Shown: positions 23,599 to 33,096, numbered from the stretch's first letter. The stretch: 64,000 bases of DNA from an uncultured Prevotellaceae bacterium (GCA_947167515.1 CAMVIM010000022.1:1-64000), one strand, 5' to 3'. Numbers and translations: made by a program. Notes: generated by a model from the sequence alone, not told the origin.

Positions 23599-26500
23599 AT
23601 GACACAGAAAAGATTGTTTCTGGCGGCGGCACTCTCCGTCGCCACCTCTGTAGCCCTGTCGGCACAGACCCTCAGAGGACACATCAGCGATGCCCTCAAC
23701 GGCGAACCCATCACAGGAGCCGCCATTGGATACGGAAGCGGACGGGGTGTGATTTCCGACCTCGACGGTAATTTCACCATTTCGGTGAAGTCACTGCCTG
23801 TCAAACTCAACATCAGCTACACGGGCTACCGTCAGCAGACCATCACGGTCTATGACGATGAGGAGGACATTGAAGTGAAGCTGACAGAACGGCGCAACTT
23901 CCTCGACGATGTGGTTGTGGTGGGCTACGGCACACAGAGCCGCACCCAGTTGACGGGTTCGGTGGTGACGGTGAAGGCCGATGTGTTTGAGAACAGCACG
24001 GCCAGTACGCTGGACGGTGCGTTGAGCGGTCAGGTGGCAGGACTGAATGTGACAGCTGCCAGCGGACAGCCTGGTGCCGAGAGCAGCATCCGCATCCGTG
24101 GTGGCAATTCGGTGAACGCCTCGAACGAACCGCTGTATGTGGTCGATGGCTTCATCTATTTCAAAGATGCTTCGACAAGCGGCACGGGGCTGGGTGCCAT
24201 CGAGAGCAGCCTCAACCCCTTGGCCACCATCAACCCCAACGACATCGAGAGCATTGAGGTGCTGAAGGATGTGAGCGCCACCGCCATCTATGGTTCACGT
24301 GGTGCCAATGGCGTCATTCTCATCACCACCCAAAAAGGAAAACAAGGTGAGAAGAAAGCCAGCATCAACTATGGCTATAGCCTGGGATTCAGCAATGTGA
24401 CCAAGAAACTTGACCTGATGAATGCTGCTGAGTGGGCACAATTCCAAAAGACCTATTATAACAATAAAGGAGGTTACACAGATGAGCAGATTGCCGCATT
24501 GGGCAAAGGCACCGACTGGCAAGATGCCGTTCTGCGCACAGCCTTGCAGCAGAGTCATGAACTCAGCATCAATGGAGGCACGGACAAGGGACGTTACGCT
24601 TTTTCAGCCAACTATACTGATCAAGACGGCATCATCCTTAACTCAGGTTTCCAGCGCTACAACTTCCACACCAACGCTGAATGGGAGCTGCTGAAGAACC
24701 TGAAGTTCGGTGTCAATGCCACTTACGGACGCAGCAAACAGAGCGGGCTCACCACATCTGAGAAGCAGGTGTTCAACTCCTCCCCCTTCTCTGCTGGCAT
24801 CACCAACAGCTTTGTCTATGCATTGCTCACTCCTCCCGTGGTGCCAGTGTATAATGCCGACGGTTCCTACAATTTCAAGAATCCATACGAATATGCCTAT
24901 TTCGCCATTGGCGACCATGCCTCCAATGCCGTCTACGATTTGAAGGAAAGCGTGGCCGAGAACATCAACAACTATCTGCTCAGTAACGTGTGGGCGACCT
25001 ACAAATTGGGGGATGTGACGCTGAAAGCCGCTGTGGGTCTGAACAGTGAGAAACTCACGCAGAACTACTTTTCTGGCGCTTACACCTCTTTAGGACTTGC
25101 CAATGAGGGCATCGGTGGTGTGGGACATCGCCAGACAGACACTTGGCAGCAGGAATATACAGCCACCTACAACAAGGACATCAACGACAATCACCATATT
25201 GATGCTCTGGCTGGTTACACGAAACAGAACACCACCTCCACCTACAGTAACATCAGCACAAACCACTTCACCAACGAGACGCTGAAACAGTACAACTTGG
25301 GGGACGGTGCCAACATCTACACTCCGCAGACAGGCATCAGCGAATCGACGCTCAACAGTATCATCGCACGAGTGAACTACACATTCCTCGACCGTTACAA
25401 TGCCACTGCCACTTTCCGTGCCGATCACTCCAGCCGCTTCTCCAAGAACCATCGCTGGGGCTACTTCCCATCGCTTGGACTATCTTGGAATGTGGAGAAA
25501 GAGAAATTCCTTGCCAATGCCCGTCATCTGGACTATCTGAAACTGCGCCTCACTGGTGGTGTGGTGGGTAATCAGGAAATCAACGACTACGCCTTCACCA
25601 CCTCCTATGCCACAGGTTCTTATGCGGGTTCTTCCAGCTATGCGAAGAAGAACACCGCCAACGAAAACCTGAAATGGGAGACCACTGCGAGCTACAACCT
25701 CGGTACAGATCTCGGGCTCTACAATGGTCGCCTCAACTTCGTACTTGACCTCTATTACAAGAAGACCTCCGACCTCTTGCTTGACGTGCCCATGGGCTTC
25801 TCTACAGGTGTGACCAGCCAGATCCAGAACGTGGGAAATGTGGTGAACAAGGGCATTGAGTTTGCCGTGAACGGTACTCTTCTCAAGCGTCGTCACCTGA
25901 ACTGGACAGCCAGTGCCAACATTGCCCACAACCACAACGAAATCACCGACATGGGCATCACCAACAATGTCATTCAGGGGGCTGACAACGAACAAATCCT
26001 CCGCAGGGGCGAAGCCCTCGGTTCTTTCTACGGACTGAAGTTCCTCGGCATCGTGCAACAGGGCGAGGACGTGAGCAAACTCCCCACCGTGAGCGGTTCC
26101 GCTCCCAAGGCTGGTGACCTCAAGTTTGAAGATCACAATGGTGACGGCAAGGTGGACGGCAACGACCGTCAGATACTCGGAAGCATCCAGCCTGACTTCA
26201 CCTACGGCTTTTCCTCCCAGTTCCAATATCGTGAATTCGATGCCTCCATCACTTTTGCTGGCAGTCATGGCAACAAAGTGTATAATGCCTTGGGCAGAAG
26301 GCTGGAACAAACAGGTGACTCCTACAACGTGCTCGCCACTGTGAAGGATTCATGGACAGCAGAGAACGGTGGCAATACCCTCCCCTATGCAGGCAACGAC
26401 CGCCCCTTCTCTCACATTGACAGCCGTTACGTACAGAGCGCATCCTATCTTAAACTCCGCAACCTCACCATCGGTTATCGACCACGTCTTCCCAAGACTT

Positions 26501-26652
26501 TCCCTGTGGCTGTACGCATCTATGCCACCGCCACAAACCTTTTCACCATCACTCCCTACAAGGGCTACGACCCCGAGGTGAGCGGTGGAACAGACCGAGG
26601 TGCCTATCCCTCAGCACGTACCTTCACCTTTGGTGTGAACCTCACGCTGTAA
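23599..26652 (+). CDS. SusC/RagA-family TonB-linked outer-membrane transporter
   Basis: 1017 residues. A signal peptide is followed by the carboxypeptidase-like regulatory domain (TLRGHISDALNGEPITGAAI), the TonB box region (DDVVVVGYGTQSRTQLTGSV), and the plug (IRIRGGNSVNASNEPLYVVD, VLKDVSATAIYGSRGANGVI). A 22-strand barrel and the typical C-terminal PSARTFTFGVNLTL end follow. It imports a bound nutrient with its SusD partner. No glycoside hydrolase or sensor is present, which argues against a normal polysaccharide locus. Regulation by the same box as cysK points to sulfur nutrition. Confidence 0.93.
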   Translation: MTQKRLFLAAALSVATSVALSAQTLRGHISDALNGEPITGAAIGYGSGRGVISDLDGNFTISVKSLPVKLNISYTGYRQQTITVYDDEEDIEVKLTERRNFLDDVVVVGYGTQSRTQLTGSVVTVKADVFENSTASTLDGALSGQVAGLNVTAASGQPGAESSIRIRGGNSVNASNEPLYVVDGFIYFKDASTSGTGLGAIESSLNPLATINPNDIESIEVLKDVSATAIYGSRGANGVILITTQKGKQGEKKASINYGYSLGFSNVTKKLDLMNAAEWAQFQKTYYNNKGGYTDEQIAALGKGTDWQDAVLRTALQQSHELSINGGTDKGRYAFSANYTDQDGIILNSGFQRYNFHTNAEWELLKNLKFGVNATYGRSKQSGLTTSEKQVFNSSPFSAGITNSFVYALLTPPVVPVYNADGSYNFKNPYEYAYFAIGDHASNAVYDLKESVAENINNYLLSNVWATYKLGDVTLKAAVGLNSEKLTQNYFSGAYTSLGLANEGIGGVGHRQTDTWQQEYTATYNKDINDNHHIDALAGYTKQNTTSTYSNISTNHFTNETLKQYNLGDGANIYTPQTGISESTLNSIIARVNYTFLDRYNATATFRADHSSRFSKNHRWGYFPSLGLSWNVEKEKFLANARHLDYLKLRLTGGVVGNQEINDYAFTTSYATGSYAGSSSYAKKNTANENLKWETTASYNLGTDLGLYNGRLNFVLDLYYKKTSDLLLDVPMGFSTGVTSQIQNVGNVVNKGIEFAVNGTLLKRRHLNWTASANIAHNHNEITDMGITNNVIQGADNEQILRRGEALGSFYGLKFLGIVQQGEDVSKLPTVSGSAPKAGDLKFEDHNGDGKVDGNDRQILGSIQPDFTYGFSSQFQYREFDASITFAGSHGNKVYNALGRRLEQTGDSYNVLATVKDSWTAENGGNTLPYAGNDRPFSHIDSRYVQSASYLKLRNLTIGYRPRLPKTFPVAVRIYATATNLFTITPYKGYDPEVSGGTDRGAYPSARTFTFGVNLTL

Positions 26653-26767
26653 ATTTCCTCTCTGTTCTGCAGACCCCCGTAAAGGGGAGCCCCTAGAAAG
26701 TTACTTGACAACCAACAACTTGCATAACACACCTCTCTATTGGGGGGAGGGATAAAAAGAGAGTCTT

Positions 26768-26837
26768 CTACCTTTTTTATGGTACAAGAATACCACACCA
26801 GAGGGGTGCGCCATGCCACGAGAAGTCCGTAACTTTG
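26768..26837 (+). promoter_or_regulatory. Palindrome-box promoter of the SusD gene
   Basis: CTACCTTTTTTATGGTAC (26768-26785), then AAGAATACCACACCA, then 44 bp to TAACTTTG (26830-26837). There is no -33 match. It lets susD be made independently of susC. Confidence 0.75.
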
Positions 26838-26913
26838 CACCGGAAAAAGAAAAAAGTTCAAACAAACAAAACAACTATAAATTTATTATTAAGGTAAAAA
26901 GGAGATCACAAAC

Positions 26914-28572
26914 ATGAAAAAGAATTTACTCCTCGCCGCTTTGGCGGCAACAACCCTCTTGGCAGGGTTCTCATCATGCTCAAGCGATGATGATGATGAC
27001 AACGGAAACAACAACCAAGTGACCGACGAGAATGTCGTAGCAGACGATGCCAGTGCCATCGCACTTGTCAACGGTATCTACAGTCACTGGCAGCCACTCA
27101 GCTCTTCATTCACGTTTATCATCGAGAGTGCATCTAACAAGCTTATCTCTTTCGAGGGTGAGGAAGACGAACCTGGTCCAGTTGTCAGCCGTTTCGAGCA
27201 GCAACCCAACACATGGTATCAAGTGAAGATTTTCAACCACCTGCTCCTCGGTGTAGCACAAGCCAACGAAGCCATCACCACCGTCAAGAACTCACTTGAG
27301 GCAGGCAAAGTGTCCCAAGCTGGTTACAACGCTGCCGTCGGCAAGGCAAAACTTCTGCGCGGTCTGGCATACCTGAAGTTGGTTCAGCTCTGGGGTGAAA
27401 TCCCTGTTTTCACTGAGAATGGTGGAAGTGCGACAGAACGTAAACCCATCGATGATGTATTTGCACAGATTGTCAGCGACTTGACTGATGCTGAATCATT
27501 GTTGAAGGACTACGATGGTGACCCACGTACTCCATCTAAGCAGGCAGCACAGGCACTCCTCGCACGTGCCTATCTCTTCTGGGGTGATAACCCACTTTCT
27601 CAAGCAGAGGTAGCAGCTATCGCCGACTCACAGACTGATCCATCTTTCACCACTACTCCTGCACGTCTCGAGAAGGCTGTGGAATATGCCAACAAGGTCA
27701 TCAACAGCGGAAAACTCGCCCTCGACCCCGACTTCTCCAAGCTTTTCGGTCGTGAGTATGAAAGCAACAAACGTAAGACCAACGAGCACCTGCTCACTAT
27801 CGCACACGACGGCGATGCCTACGACGCACAAGGCAATCACCAGACTCACTGCTCATGGACATTCCCATTCCAGAATGGTGAGAACGGAAGCAGTCTCACC
27901 GATAACCACACCGAGGTGGCAGACGATGACCTCTACGACAACTGGTATGCAGAATTCCCTAACGACAAGCGTTTGGCAAAGACTTACTTCACAAAAATCA
28001 CCAATCCCGAGGATGGTTTCACATATACCTATCGTTCTCCATTCTACACTCCAATAAATGGTAAAGGTGTAGACCAAAGTTATGACGATGCTGAAAACCT
28101 CGAAATTACCTACAACTCCATTGACCGTATCGAGATTCGCTATGCAGAGGTACTCCTCACCAAAGCTGAGGCACTCGTGCAACTGGGTCGCAACGGCGAG
28201 GCAGCAGAACCCTTCAACAAACTGCGCACCCGTGCTGGAATCGCAACTGTCAGTGCACCGACATTCGACCAGATCAAGCGTGAGTGGGACTACGAGTTCA
28301 CTTACGAGCAGTTTGATCTCATCAACCACGCACGTTGGAAGGATTATGTAGCATCTGTGAAGCAAGTAAGCACCTACAAGCACTTCCCTGAAGACTGGGA
28401 AACTTCCACTGGAAACACTTACAATACTGCACAGCGCGCCTTCTTCGCCAAAGTACACAAGCACCTTCAGGCTAAATACAACAATGTGCGTGGCAAGCAC
28501 TATCGCCAGCCTATTCCAACTGGTCTGAAGAATGAAGACCTCGGCATCACGCCTCAGAACCCTGGCTACTAA
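26914..28572 (+). CDS. SusD/RagB-family outer-membrane lipoprotein
   Basis: 552 residues with a lipoprotein signal ending FSSCSSDDDDD. Typical SusD helical repeats are visible (GKAKLLRGLAYLKLVQLWGE, QAAQALLARAYLF), as is the C-terminal RWKDY...GLKNEDLGITPQNPGY tail. It is anchored to the outer face and lids the SusC barrel, capturing the ligand. It lies 261 bp after susC with its own box promoter, and is followed by a perfect terminator (28598-28636). Confidence 0.93.
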   Translation: MKKNLLLAALAATTLLAGFSSCSSDDDDDNGNNNQVTDENVVADDASAIALVNGIYSHWQPLSSSFTFIIESASNKLISFEGEEDEPGPVVSRFEQQPNTWYQVKIFNHLLLGVAQANEAITTVKNSLEAGKVSQAGYNAAVGKAKLLRGLAYLKLVQLWGEIPVFTENGGSATERKPIDDVFAQIVSDLTDAESLLKDYDGDPRTPSKQAAQALLARAYLFWGDNPLSQAEVAAIADSQTDPSFTTTPARLEKAVEYANKVINSGKLALDPDFSKLFGREYESNKRKTNEHLLTIAHDGDAYDAQGNHQTHCSWTFPFQNGENGSSLTDNHTEVADDDLYDNWYAEFPNDKRLAKTYFTKITNPEDGFTYTYRSPFYTPINGKGVDQSYDDAENLEITYNSIDRIEIRYAEVLLTKAEALVQLGRNGEAAEPFNKLRTRAGIATVSAPTFDQIKREWDYEFTYEQFDLINHARWKDYVASVKQVSTYKHFPEDWETSTGNTYNTAQRAFFAKVHKHLQAKYNNVRGKHYRQPIPTGLKNEDLGITPQNPGY

Positions 28573-28597
28573 ACAACAACTCTCAAGAGAGACTATA

Positions 28598-28636
28598 GGG
28601 CTGGCATACAGAGGCACAGCCTCTGTATGCCAGCCC
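28598..28636 (+). terminator. Terminator after susD
   Basis: A perfect 18-bp stem, GGGCTGGCATACAGAGGC against its complement, with a 3-nt loop. An AT-rich tail (TTATTATAT) follows, so it may act on both strands. Confidence 0.85.
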
Positions 28637-28680
28637 TTATTATATCCAAACATCAACACAATTCAAAATAAAACACGACA

Positions 28681-29328
28681 ATGAAAACAACCAAGTATTT
28701 ACTATTAGGCGCTGCTTTATTCAGCCTGGCATTCACATCATGCAGCAAAGATGATGACGATGACAACAATTCCTCAACAAGTGTTGAATTCGATACTCAT
28801 GCCGTTGACCTTGGACTTCCCAGCGGCACATTGTGGGCTGACCAAAACGTGGGAGCCAAAGCACCAGAAGAATTTGGTGGTTATTACGCATGGGGAGCTA
28901 TCGTTACCTATTCTTCCTACACCTCAGACACATATAAAGTTGACACCAAGTCAGCCGGGGCAGATTGGGGTGGTAACCCACAATTCGACATTGCCACCCT
29001 CACCTATGGTGGTAATTGGCGCACACCTAATTATAGTGACTACAACGAACTGATTCTCAACACCAAAAAAGAATGGACAGAGATAAATGGCGCAAAAGGT
29101 CTCAAATTCATTGGTACCAATGGCAATAGTGTTTTCTTCCCTGCCGCAGGCTACTCCATCGAAGAAAGTTTTCAACGTGTCGGATTCCTTGGGGCGTATG
29201 TCTCTAGTAGTGCGGATCCTGGCTATGATGGAGCCGGTATCAGAACTGAAATCAATGCGGGCGGTGCAGGACAAGCTGGTTACTATGGCTACCAAGGCGG
29301 TTCTGTACGTGCCATCAAGAGGAAATGA
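28681..29328 (+). CDS. FISUMP-domain lipoprotein
   Basis: 215 residues. The lipoprotein signal is TTKYLLLGAALFSLAFTSCS, followed by an Asp-rich linker. The rest is one FISUMP domain: HAVDLGLPSGTLWADQNVGA, YYAWGAIV, GNWRTPNYSDYNELI, GGSVRAIKRK. The function is unknown; it is probably surface exposed. It shares its domain with the LRR protein at 3557. It sits between the susD terminator and its own terminator at 29417. Confidence 0.85.
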   Translation: MKTTKYLLLGAALFSLAFTSCSKDDDDDNNSSTSVEFDTHAVDLGLPSGTLWADQNVGAKAPEEFGGYYAWGAIVTYSSYTSDTYKVDTKSAGADWGGNPQFDIATLTYGGNWRTPNYSDYNELILNTKKEWTEINGAKGLKFIGTNGNSVFFPAAGYSIEESFQRVGFLGAYVSSSADPGYDGAGIRTEINAGGAGQAGYYGYQGGSVRAIKRK

Positions 29329-29416
29329 TCAGAATAAACAATATTAGAATAGATTAATGAATCTTCTAATGCCATAATTAAAAAATAACGAACGATATTA
29401 GACTCATCAATTTGAG

Positions 29417-29450
29417 CAGGGGTTCTTCGCGACGAAGCGCCCCTGTTTTT
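29417..29450 (+). terminator. Terminator after the FISUMP lipoprotein gene
   Basis: CAGGGG...CCCCTG with an inner CTTCG/CGAAG stem, followed by TTTTTG, 90 bp after the stop. Confidence 0.85.
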
Positions 29451-29455
29451 GTTCT

Positions 29456-29503
29456 CTACCATGAAAAGGGTATTTTACAGCTGCTGAAAAGACCGTACCT
29501 TTG
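29456..29503 (+). promoter_or_regulatory. Promoter of the NhaC-like/cysteine desulfidase operon with a box variant
   Basis: TACCTTTG at 29496-29503 has a TTTT -33 at 29473-29476. Upstream lies CTACC-N8-GGTAT (29456-29473), the same 5-8-5 palindrome as the four boxes but 22 bp, not 44, from the -7 element and without the GAATA part. The distance is two helical turns shorter. This is a weaker member or a coincidence. Confidence 0.5.
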
Positions 29504-29538
29504 CACCTGATTTAAGAAAGGGCAAAAGCTTAAACTTG

Positions 29539-30897
29539 ATGGATTGGAAAGCAGCTGTTTCATTCGTGCCGTTCACCCTTTTTGTAGGAACGGCCATCGG
29601 GCTCTCTTTTTGGGGAGCAATTGACATCAATCTCTTGGTGGGTGTGGGCATTTCAGCCATATTGGTGGGGACTTTTCTTACGAAAGAAAAGGGCACCTAT
29701 TGGACAACCATCTTCGAATACATGGGCAGCAAGACCGCCATGACCGCCACCCTGCTGTGGCTCATCGTGGGGGTGTATGGCAGCATTCTGAAAGAAGGGC
29801 ATATTGTGGATGGATTGGTGTGGGCTGCACATCAGTTCGACATCAATGCCACATGGTTCACCTTGGTCGTGTTTCTCTTCTCAGGCTTGTTCGCCATCTC
29901 TACAGGTTCTGGATTTGGCACCATCAGTGCCATGAGCCTGACGCTCTTTCCTGCCGGCATCGCCTTGGGAGCAGACCCCGCCCTGTTGGGAGGAGCCATC
30001 CTGTCGGGAGCCGCATTGGGAGACAGCATCGCGCCCGTGTCGGACACGGCGGTGATTGCTGCCACCACTCAAGAATATGCTGACGGGAAAGGAAGCGCTG
30101 ACATCGGGGGGACAGTCAAGAAGCGCCTGCCCTTGGTGCTGACAGCTCTGGCTGTAGCATTGATTGCGTACGGCATGGCAAACGGAAATTATACTACCCC
30201 ATCACAAGGTTTGTCCAATAGTTCCTCTACGCATCCACAAGGTTTGGCTTTGCTCATTCCCACCCTGGTGGTCATTCTGCTATCCTTCCGAAAGGTCAAC
30301 ATTTTCGTTTCACTTGCTTTAGGATTGGCGATAGCAGTGGGTATCGGGTTGGCATTTGACCTCTTCACGCTGAGCAGCCTCATCAACATGACCGGCGGGA
30401 AGGTGGAGGGCGCCATTGTAGAGGGCATCGGAGGCATGGCCAACATCTGCATTCTCCTGATGGTGGTGGTGTCGCTTTCGGGGCTTATCATACGCAGTGG
30501 AGGGAAGGATGGCATCATCAACAGTTTGAACAACCACGTCATCCGTTCACCAAGAAGTGCTGAACTCACCATCTTTTCACTGGTGTCGGTGGCAGGCATT
30601 CTGATGGCAGCAGTAAACACAATTGCCAACATCTGTGTCGCACCGTTTGTCAACAGCATCGGCAAGCAACACGAACTGCATCCCTACCGCCGCACAACGC
30701 TGCTTGCCACGGTCATCTGCACGTTTCCGTTTGTCCTGCCCTACGGTGGGTGTGTACTGCTGTTGCTGAAGGGCATAGAAGCATCGGGGGTACACATCAC
30801 CATGCAAGCCACCGACGTGTTCTTCACCGCTTTTTATCCTTGGGCATTGCTTGTATGCAGCCTTATCACTTGTTTCATCAAACACAAACAGAAATGA
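29539..30897 (+). CDS. NhaC-family antiporter-like membrane transporter
   Basis: 452 residues with 11-12 transmembrane helices. The family core is SGSGFGTISAMSLTLFPAGI and GAALGDSIAPVSDTAVIAAT. NhaC proteins exchange Na+ for H+, but some relatives carry organic ions. The stop overlaps the start of the cysteine desulfidase gene (ATGA), so the pair is translated together. That pairing suggests a role in cysteine uptake or in dealing with its breakdown; this is inference. ATG 29539 is preferred to the TTG one codon earlier. Confidence 0.85.
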   Translation: MDWKAAVSFVPFTLFVGTAIGLSFWGAIDINLLVGVGISAILVGTFLTKEKGTYWTTIFEYMGSKTAMTATLLWLIVGVYGSILKEGHIVDGLVWAAHQFDINATWFTLVVFLFSGLFAISTGSGFGTISAMSLTLFPAGIALGADPALLGGAILSGAALGDSIAPVSDTAVIAATTQEYADGKGSADIGGTVKKRLPLVLTALAVALIAYGMANGNYTTPSQGLSNSSSTHPQGLALLIPTLVVILLSFRKVNIFVSLALGLAIAVGIGLAFDLFTLSSLINMTGGKVEGAIVEGIGGMANICILLMVVVSLSGLIIRSGGKDGIINSLNNHVIRSPRSAELTIFSLVSVAGILMAAVNTIANICVAPFVNSIGKQHELHPYRRTTLLATVICTFPFVLPYGGCVLLLLKGIEASGVHITMQATDVFFTAFYPWALLVCSLITCFIKHKQK

Positions 30898-32174
30898 AAA
30901 GACTTACCCAACTGATCCATGACGACATGCGCCCCGCATTGGGCGTAACGGAACCTGGAGCCATTGCTTTTGCTGTCGCCACAGCACGGGAGCATGCCTC
31001 TGGTACATTGCAGGAGATACACATCATTTTGAATAGCGGTATGTACAAGAATGCTTTCACCTGTGGCATCCCCAACAGCAATGAGGTGGGCAATGCCCAT
31101 GCTGCCGCTTTAGGTTATGTGGCTGGTGATGCGTCCAAAGGACTGGAATGTCTGGATGGTGTTACCCGCAGACACAACATGTTGGTAAAAGAACTCTTAA
31201 AAGAAGGAAAAGTCATCGTGACTTTGGGAGAAATCAGCAGTAGAATCTACATCCACGTCATCATCACCACCAACGAGGGTACTGCTACCGTCACCATCAG
31301 AGATGCTCATACCAACATCATAGAAATCACAGAAAACGGGCGTGTTGTGTTCTCCCAAAGGCAGAAGGAAGGGGTAAAAGTCATCAAAGAAGAGGGTGTC
31401 CCTCTCATTCATCACTATACGTTACATCAAATCCTGCACTATGTGAAGACTGTTTCCGACGATGAACTTCGTTTCATCGGCAAGGCATACGACCTCAACC
31501 TTGCTCTCTTCGACGAAGCCATCAAGAGCAGAAGAACCACGTTTGCACATTACTTATATAATAAGAATGGACAGCAGATCATTTCATCGGATGAGCAGAC
31601 TTCGGCATCGCTTCTTTGCAATGCTGCCATTGAGGCACGTGTATTGGGACTTCCTCATCCTGCCATGAGCATCACAGGAAGCGGAGCACACGGCATCATC
31701 GCCACCTTACCGCTCTATGCATCTGCTCGTGTGAATGGCTACACCAATGAGCAACTGCTTCGAGCCACCGCACTCAGCTATCTGGTCTGCATGTACATCA
31801 AGGAATATTCAGGCAAACTCTCTGCGTTCTGCGGATGCGCCATTGCTGCTGGCACAGGTATGGCATGTGGACTTGCCTATCTGAAAGGAGGAACATTAAA
31901 GACCCTGACTTTGACCATCCAAAACATGGCTTCCAGCATCACAGGCATGATTTGTGACGGCGGCAATCACGGTTGCACCATGAAAGGCATCGTAACAGTG
32001 GATGCTGCCTATCAATCAGTAGGATTGGCTCTTGAGGGCATTGCCATTGGGCATGTTCACGGCATCAATGGCAAAACTCCCGAAGAAACCATGCGCAACA
32101 TGGGACTCATCGCTTCGCCAGGCATGGTGAAGACCGAAGGGGTCATTGTTGACATCATGAAGGGGAAACAGTAG
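30894..32174 (+). CDS. cyuA: L-cysteine desulfidase (CyuA/UPF0597-like)
   Basis: 426 residues from ATG 30894; the track start lies inside the upstream gene. It has VTEPGAIAFAVATAREHASG, NSGMYKNAFTCGIPNSNEVG, SITGSGAHGIIATLP and GMICDGGNHGCTMKG, with the conserved cysteines that hold a [4Fe-4S] cluster in this family. It breaks cysteine into sulfide, pyruvate and ammonia, an anaerobic route. It gives the region a cysteine-catabolic arm opposite CysK. Its last 20 bp overlap the convergent tcdA gene. Confidence 0.85.
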   Translation: MKRLTQLIHDDMRPALGVTEPGAIAFAVATAREHASGTLQEIHIILNSGMYKNAFTCGIPNSNEVGNAHAAALGYVAGDASKGLECLDGVTRRHNMLVKELLKEGKVIVTLGEISSRIYIHVIITTNEGTATVTIRDAHTNIIEITENGRVVFSQRQKEGVKVIKEEGVPLIHHYTLHQILHYVKTVSDDELRFIGKAYDLNLALFDEAIKSRRTTFAHYLYNKNGQQIISSDEQTSASLLCNAAIEARVLGLPHPAMSITGSGAHGIIATLPLYASARVNGYTNEQLLRATALSYLVCMYIKEYSGKLSAFCGCAIAAGTGMACGLAYLKGGTLKTLTLTIQNMASSITGMICDGGNHGCTMKGIVTVDAAYQSVGLALEGIAIGHVHGINGKTPEETMRNMGLIASPGMVKTEGVIVDIMKGKQ

Positions 32175-32961
32175 CGTCTTGAATCACCAGTCCTGCCAGC
32201 GTGAAGCCGAAGATGGCAGTGATATGGGCGAAGGATCCATTGATTTGGGCTTTCGATGAGCACCACTCGTGATTGAGCAACGAGGAATCGCCTGGTCCCG
32301 TCTTTGCCTTCGGACACATGCACCGTTCCGTGCCACAAGTCGCATTATGACCTTGATTTGTGAGCAACTCGTCACTAAACACACATTGGAACTTCTTGGC
32401 AGGGAAATGCTTGTCGCGCTTGAAGCGGTTGCGCAGGGCACGAGCGAGGGGGTCGCCCTTCACCTTCCAGAACTCGGTGACTTGGATGCGTGTGGGGTCG
32501 AGTTTCAGGGCGGCACCCATCGACGAGAAGAACTTGGCTTTCGTCTGGCAAGCCATCAGGATGAGCAAGGCCTTGTCCTTGAGGGAGTCGATGGCATCGA
32601 CGATGTAGTCGTAACTGCCAAGGTCGAACTCATAGGCAGTCTCTTCCGTGAAAATCTTCTGCAAGGCGGTGATGTCTGCCGAGGGATTGATGCAGAGGAG
32701 ACGTTCCTTCAAAGCCTCCACCTTCACCTGTCCAACCGTCTGGCTGGTGGCCATCAGTTGGCGGTTGACGTTGGTGATGCACACGCGGTCGCTGTCCACG
32801 ATGGTCAAATGCCCGATGCCGCTACGCACGAGGCTCTCGGCACACCAGGAGCCGACGCCTCCCACACCAAAGAGAATCACTCGCTTCTGGGCGATACGTT
32901 CCATCGCCTCACTGCCCAAAAGCAGTTCCGAGCGTCGAAAAATAGGTTGTATGTTTGCCAT
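32155..32961 (-). CDS. tcdA: tRNA threonylcarbamoyladenosine dehydratase (TcdA/CsdL)
   Basis: 268 residues, a ThiF-family E1-like enzyme that uses ATP to cyclise t6A37 in tRNA. It has VILFGVGGVGSWCAESLVRS, TIVDSDRVCITNVNRQLMA and the CsdL-type C-terminus with a GTERCMCPKAKTGPGDSSLL insert. In E. coli it works with a cysteine desulfurase-linked partner (CsdE), which fits the sulfur setting loosely. It is convergent with cyuA, with a 20-bp 3' overlap. A CAAAGGTA (minus-strand TACCTTTG) -7 element lies near 32980. Confidence 0.88.
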   Translation of the reverse strand: MANIQPIFRRSELLLGSEAMERIAQKRVILFGVGGVGSWCAESLVRSGIGHLTIVDSDRVCITNVNRQLMATSQTVGQVKVEALKERLLCINPSADITALQKIFTEETAYEFDLGSYDYIVDAIDSLKDKALLILMACQTKAKFFSSMGAALKLDPTRIQVTEFWKVKGDPLARALRNRFKRDKHFPAKKFQCVFSDELLTNQGHNATCGTERCMCPKAKTGPGDSSLLNHEWCSSKAQINGSFAHITAIFGFTLAGLVIQDATVSPS

Positions 32962-33026
32962 GATTCTTCTTATTTGGGTACAAAGGTAGGGATTTAAGGG
33001 AAAAAGGGAAAGTGAAAAGTGAAAAA

Positions 33027-33096
33027 ATCACTCATTTATGGTACATGAATAGCGCATGAGGGGTATTTCGGGGTCGGTGAAATGTCCGTACCTTTG
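33027..33096 (+). promoter_or_regulatory. Palindrome-box promoter of the 33274 lipoprotein gene
   Basis: The right half-site ATGGTAC (33038-33044) is followed by ATGAATAGCGCA, then exactly 44 bp to TACCTTTG (33089-33096). The left half-site is weak. A GTGAAAA simple repeat lies just upstream (33008-33027). Confidence 0.65.

Noticed and set aside
23460-23771. 103-aa ORF starting SLTSLTSLTSLTS
   Set aside because: It is a translation of the dispersed palindromic element and continues out of frame over the susC start.
23599-28572. Polysaccharide utilisation locus
   Set aside because: There is a SusC/SusD pair but no glycoside hydrolase, lyase, sulfatase or PUL-type sensor nearby; regulation links it to sulfur genes instead.
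30750-30893. Long N-terminal extension of the cysteine desulfidase
   Set aside because: It overlaps the transporter gene fully; the ATGA overlap at 30894 is the natural start.
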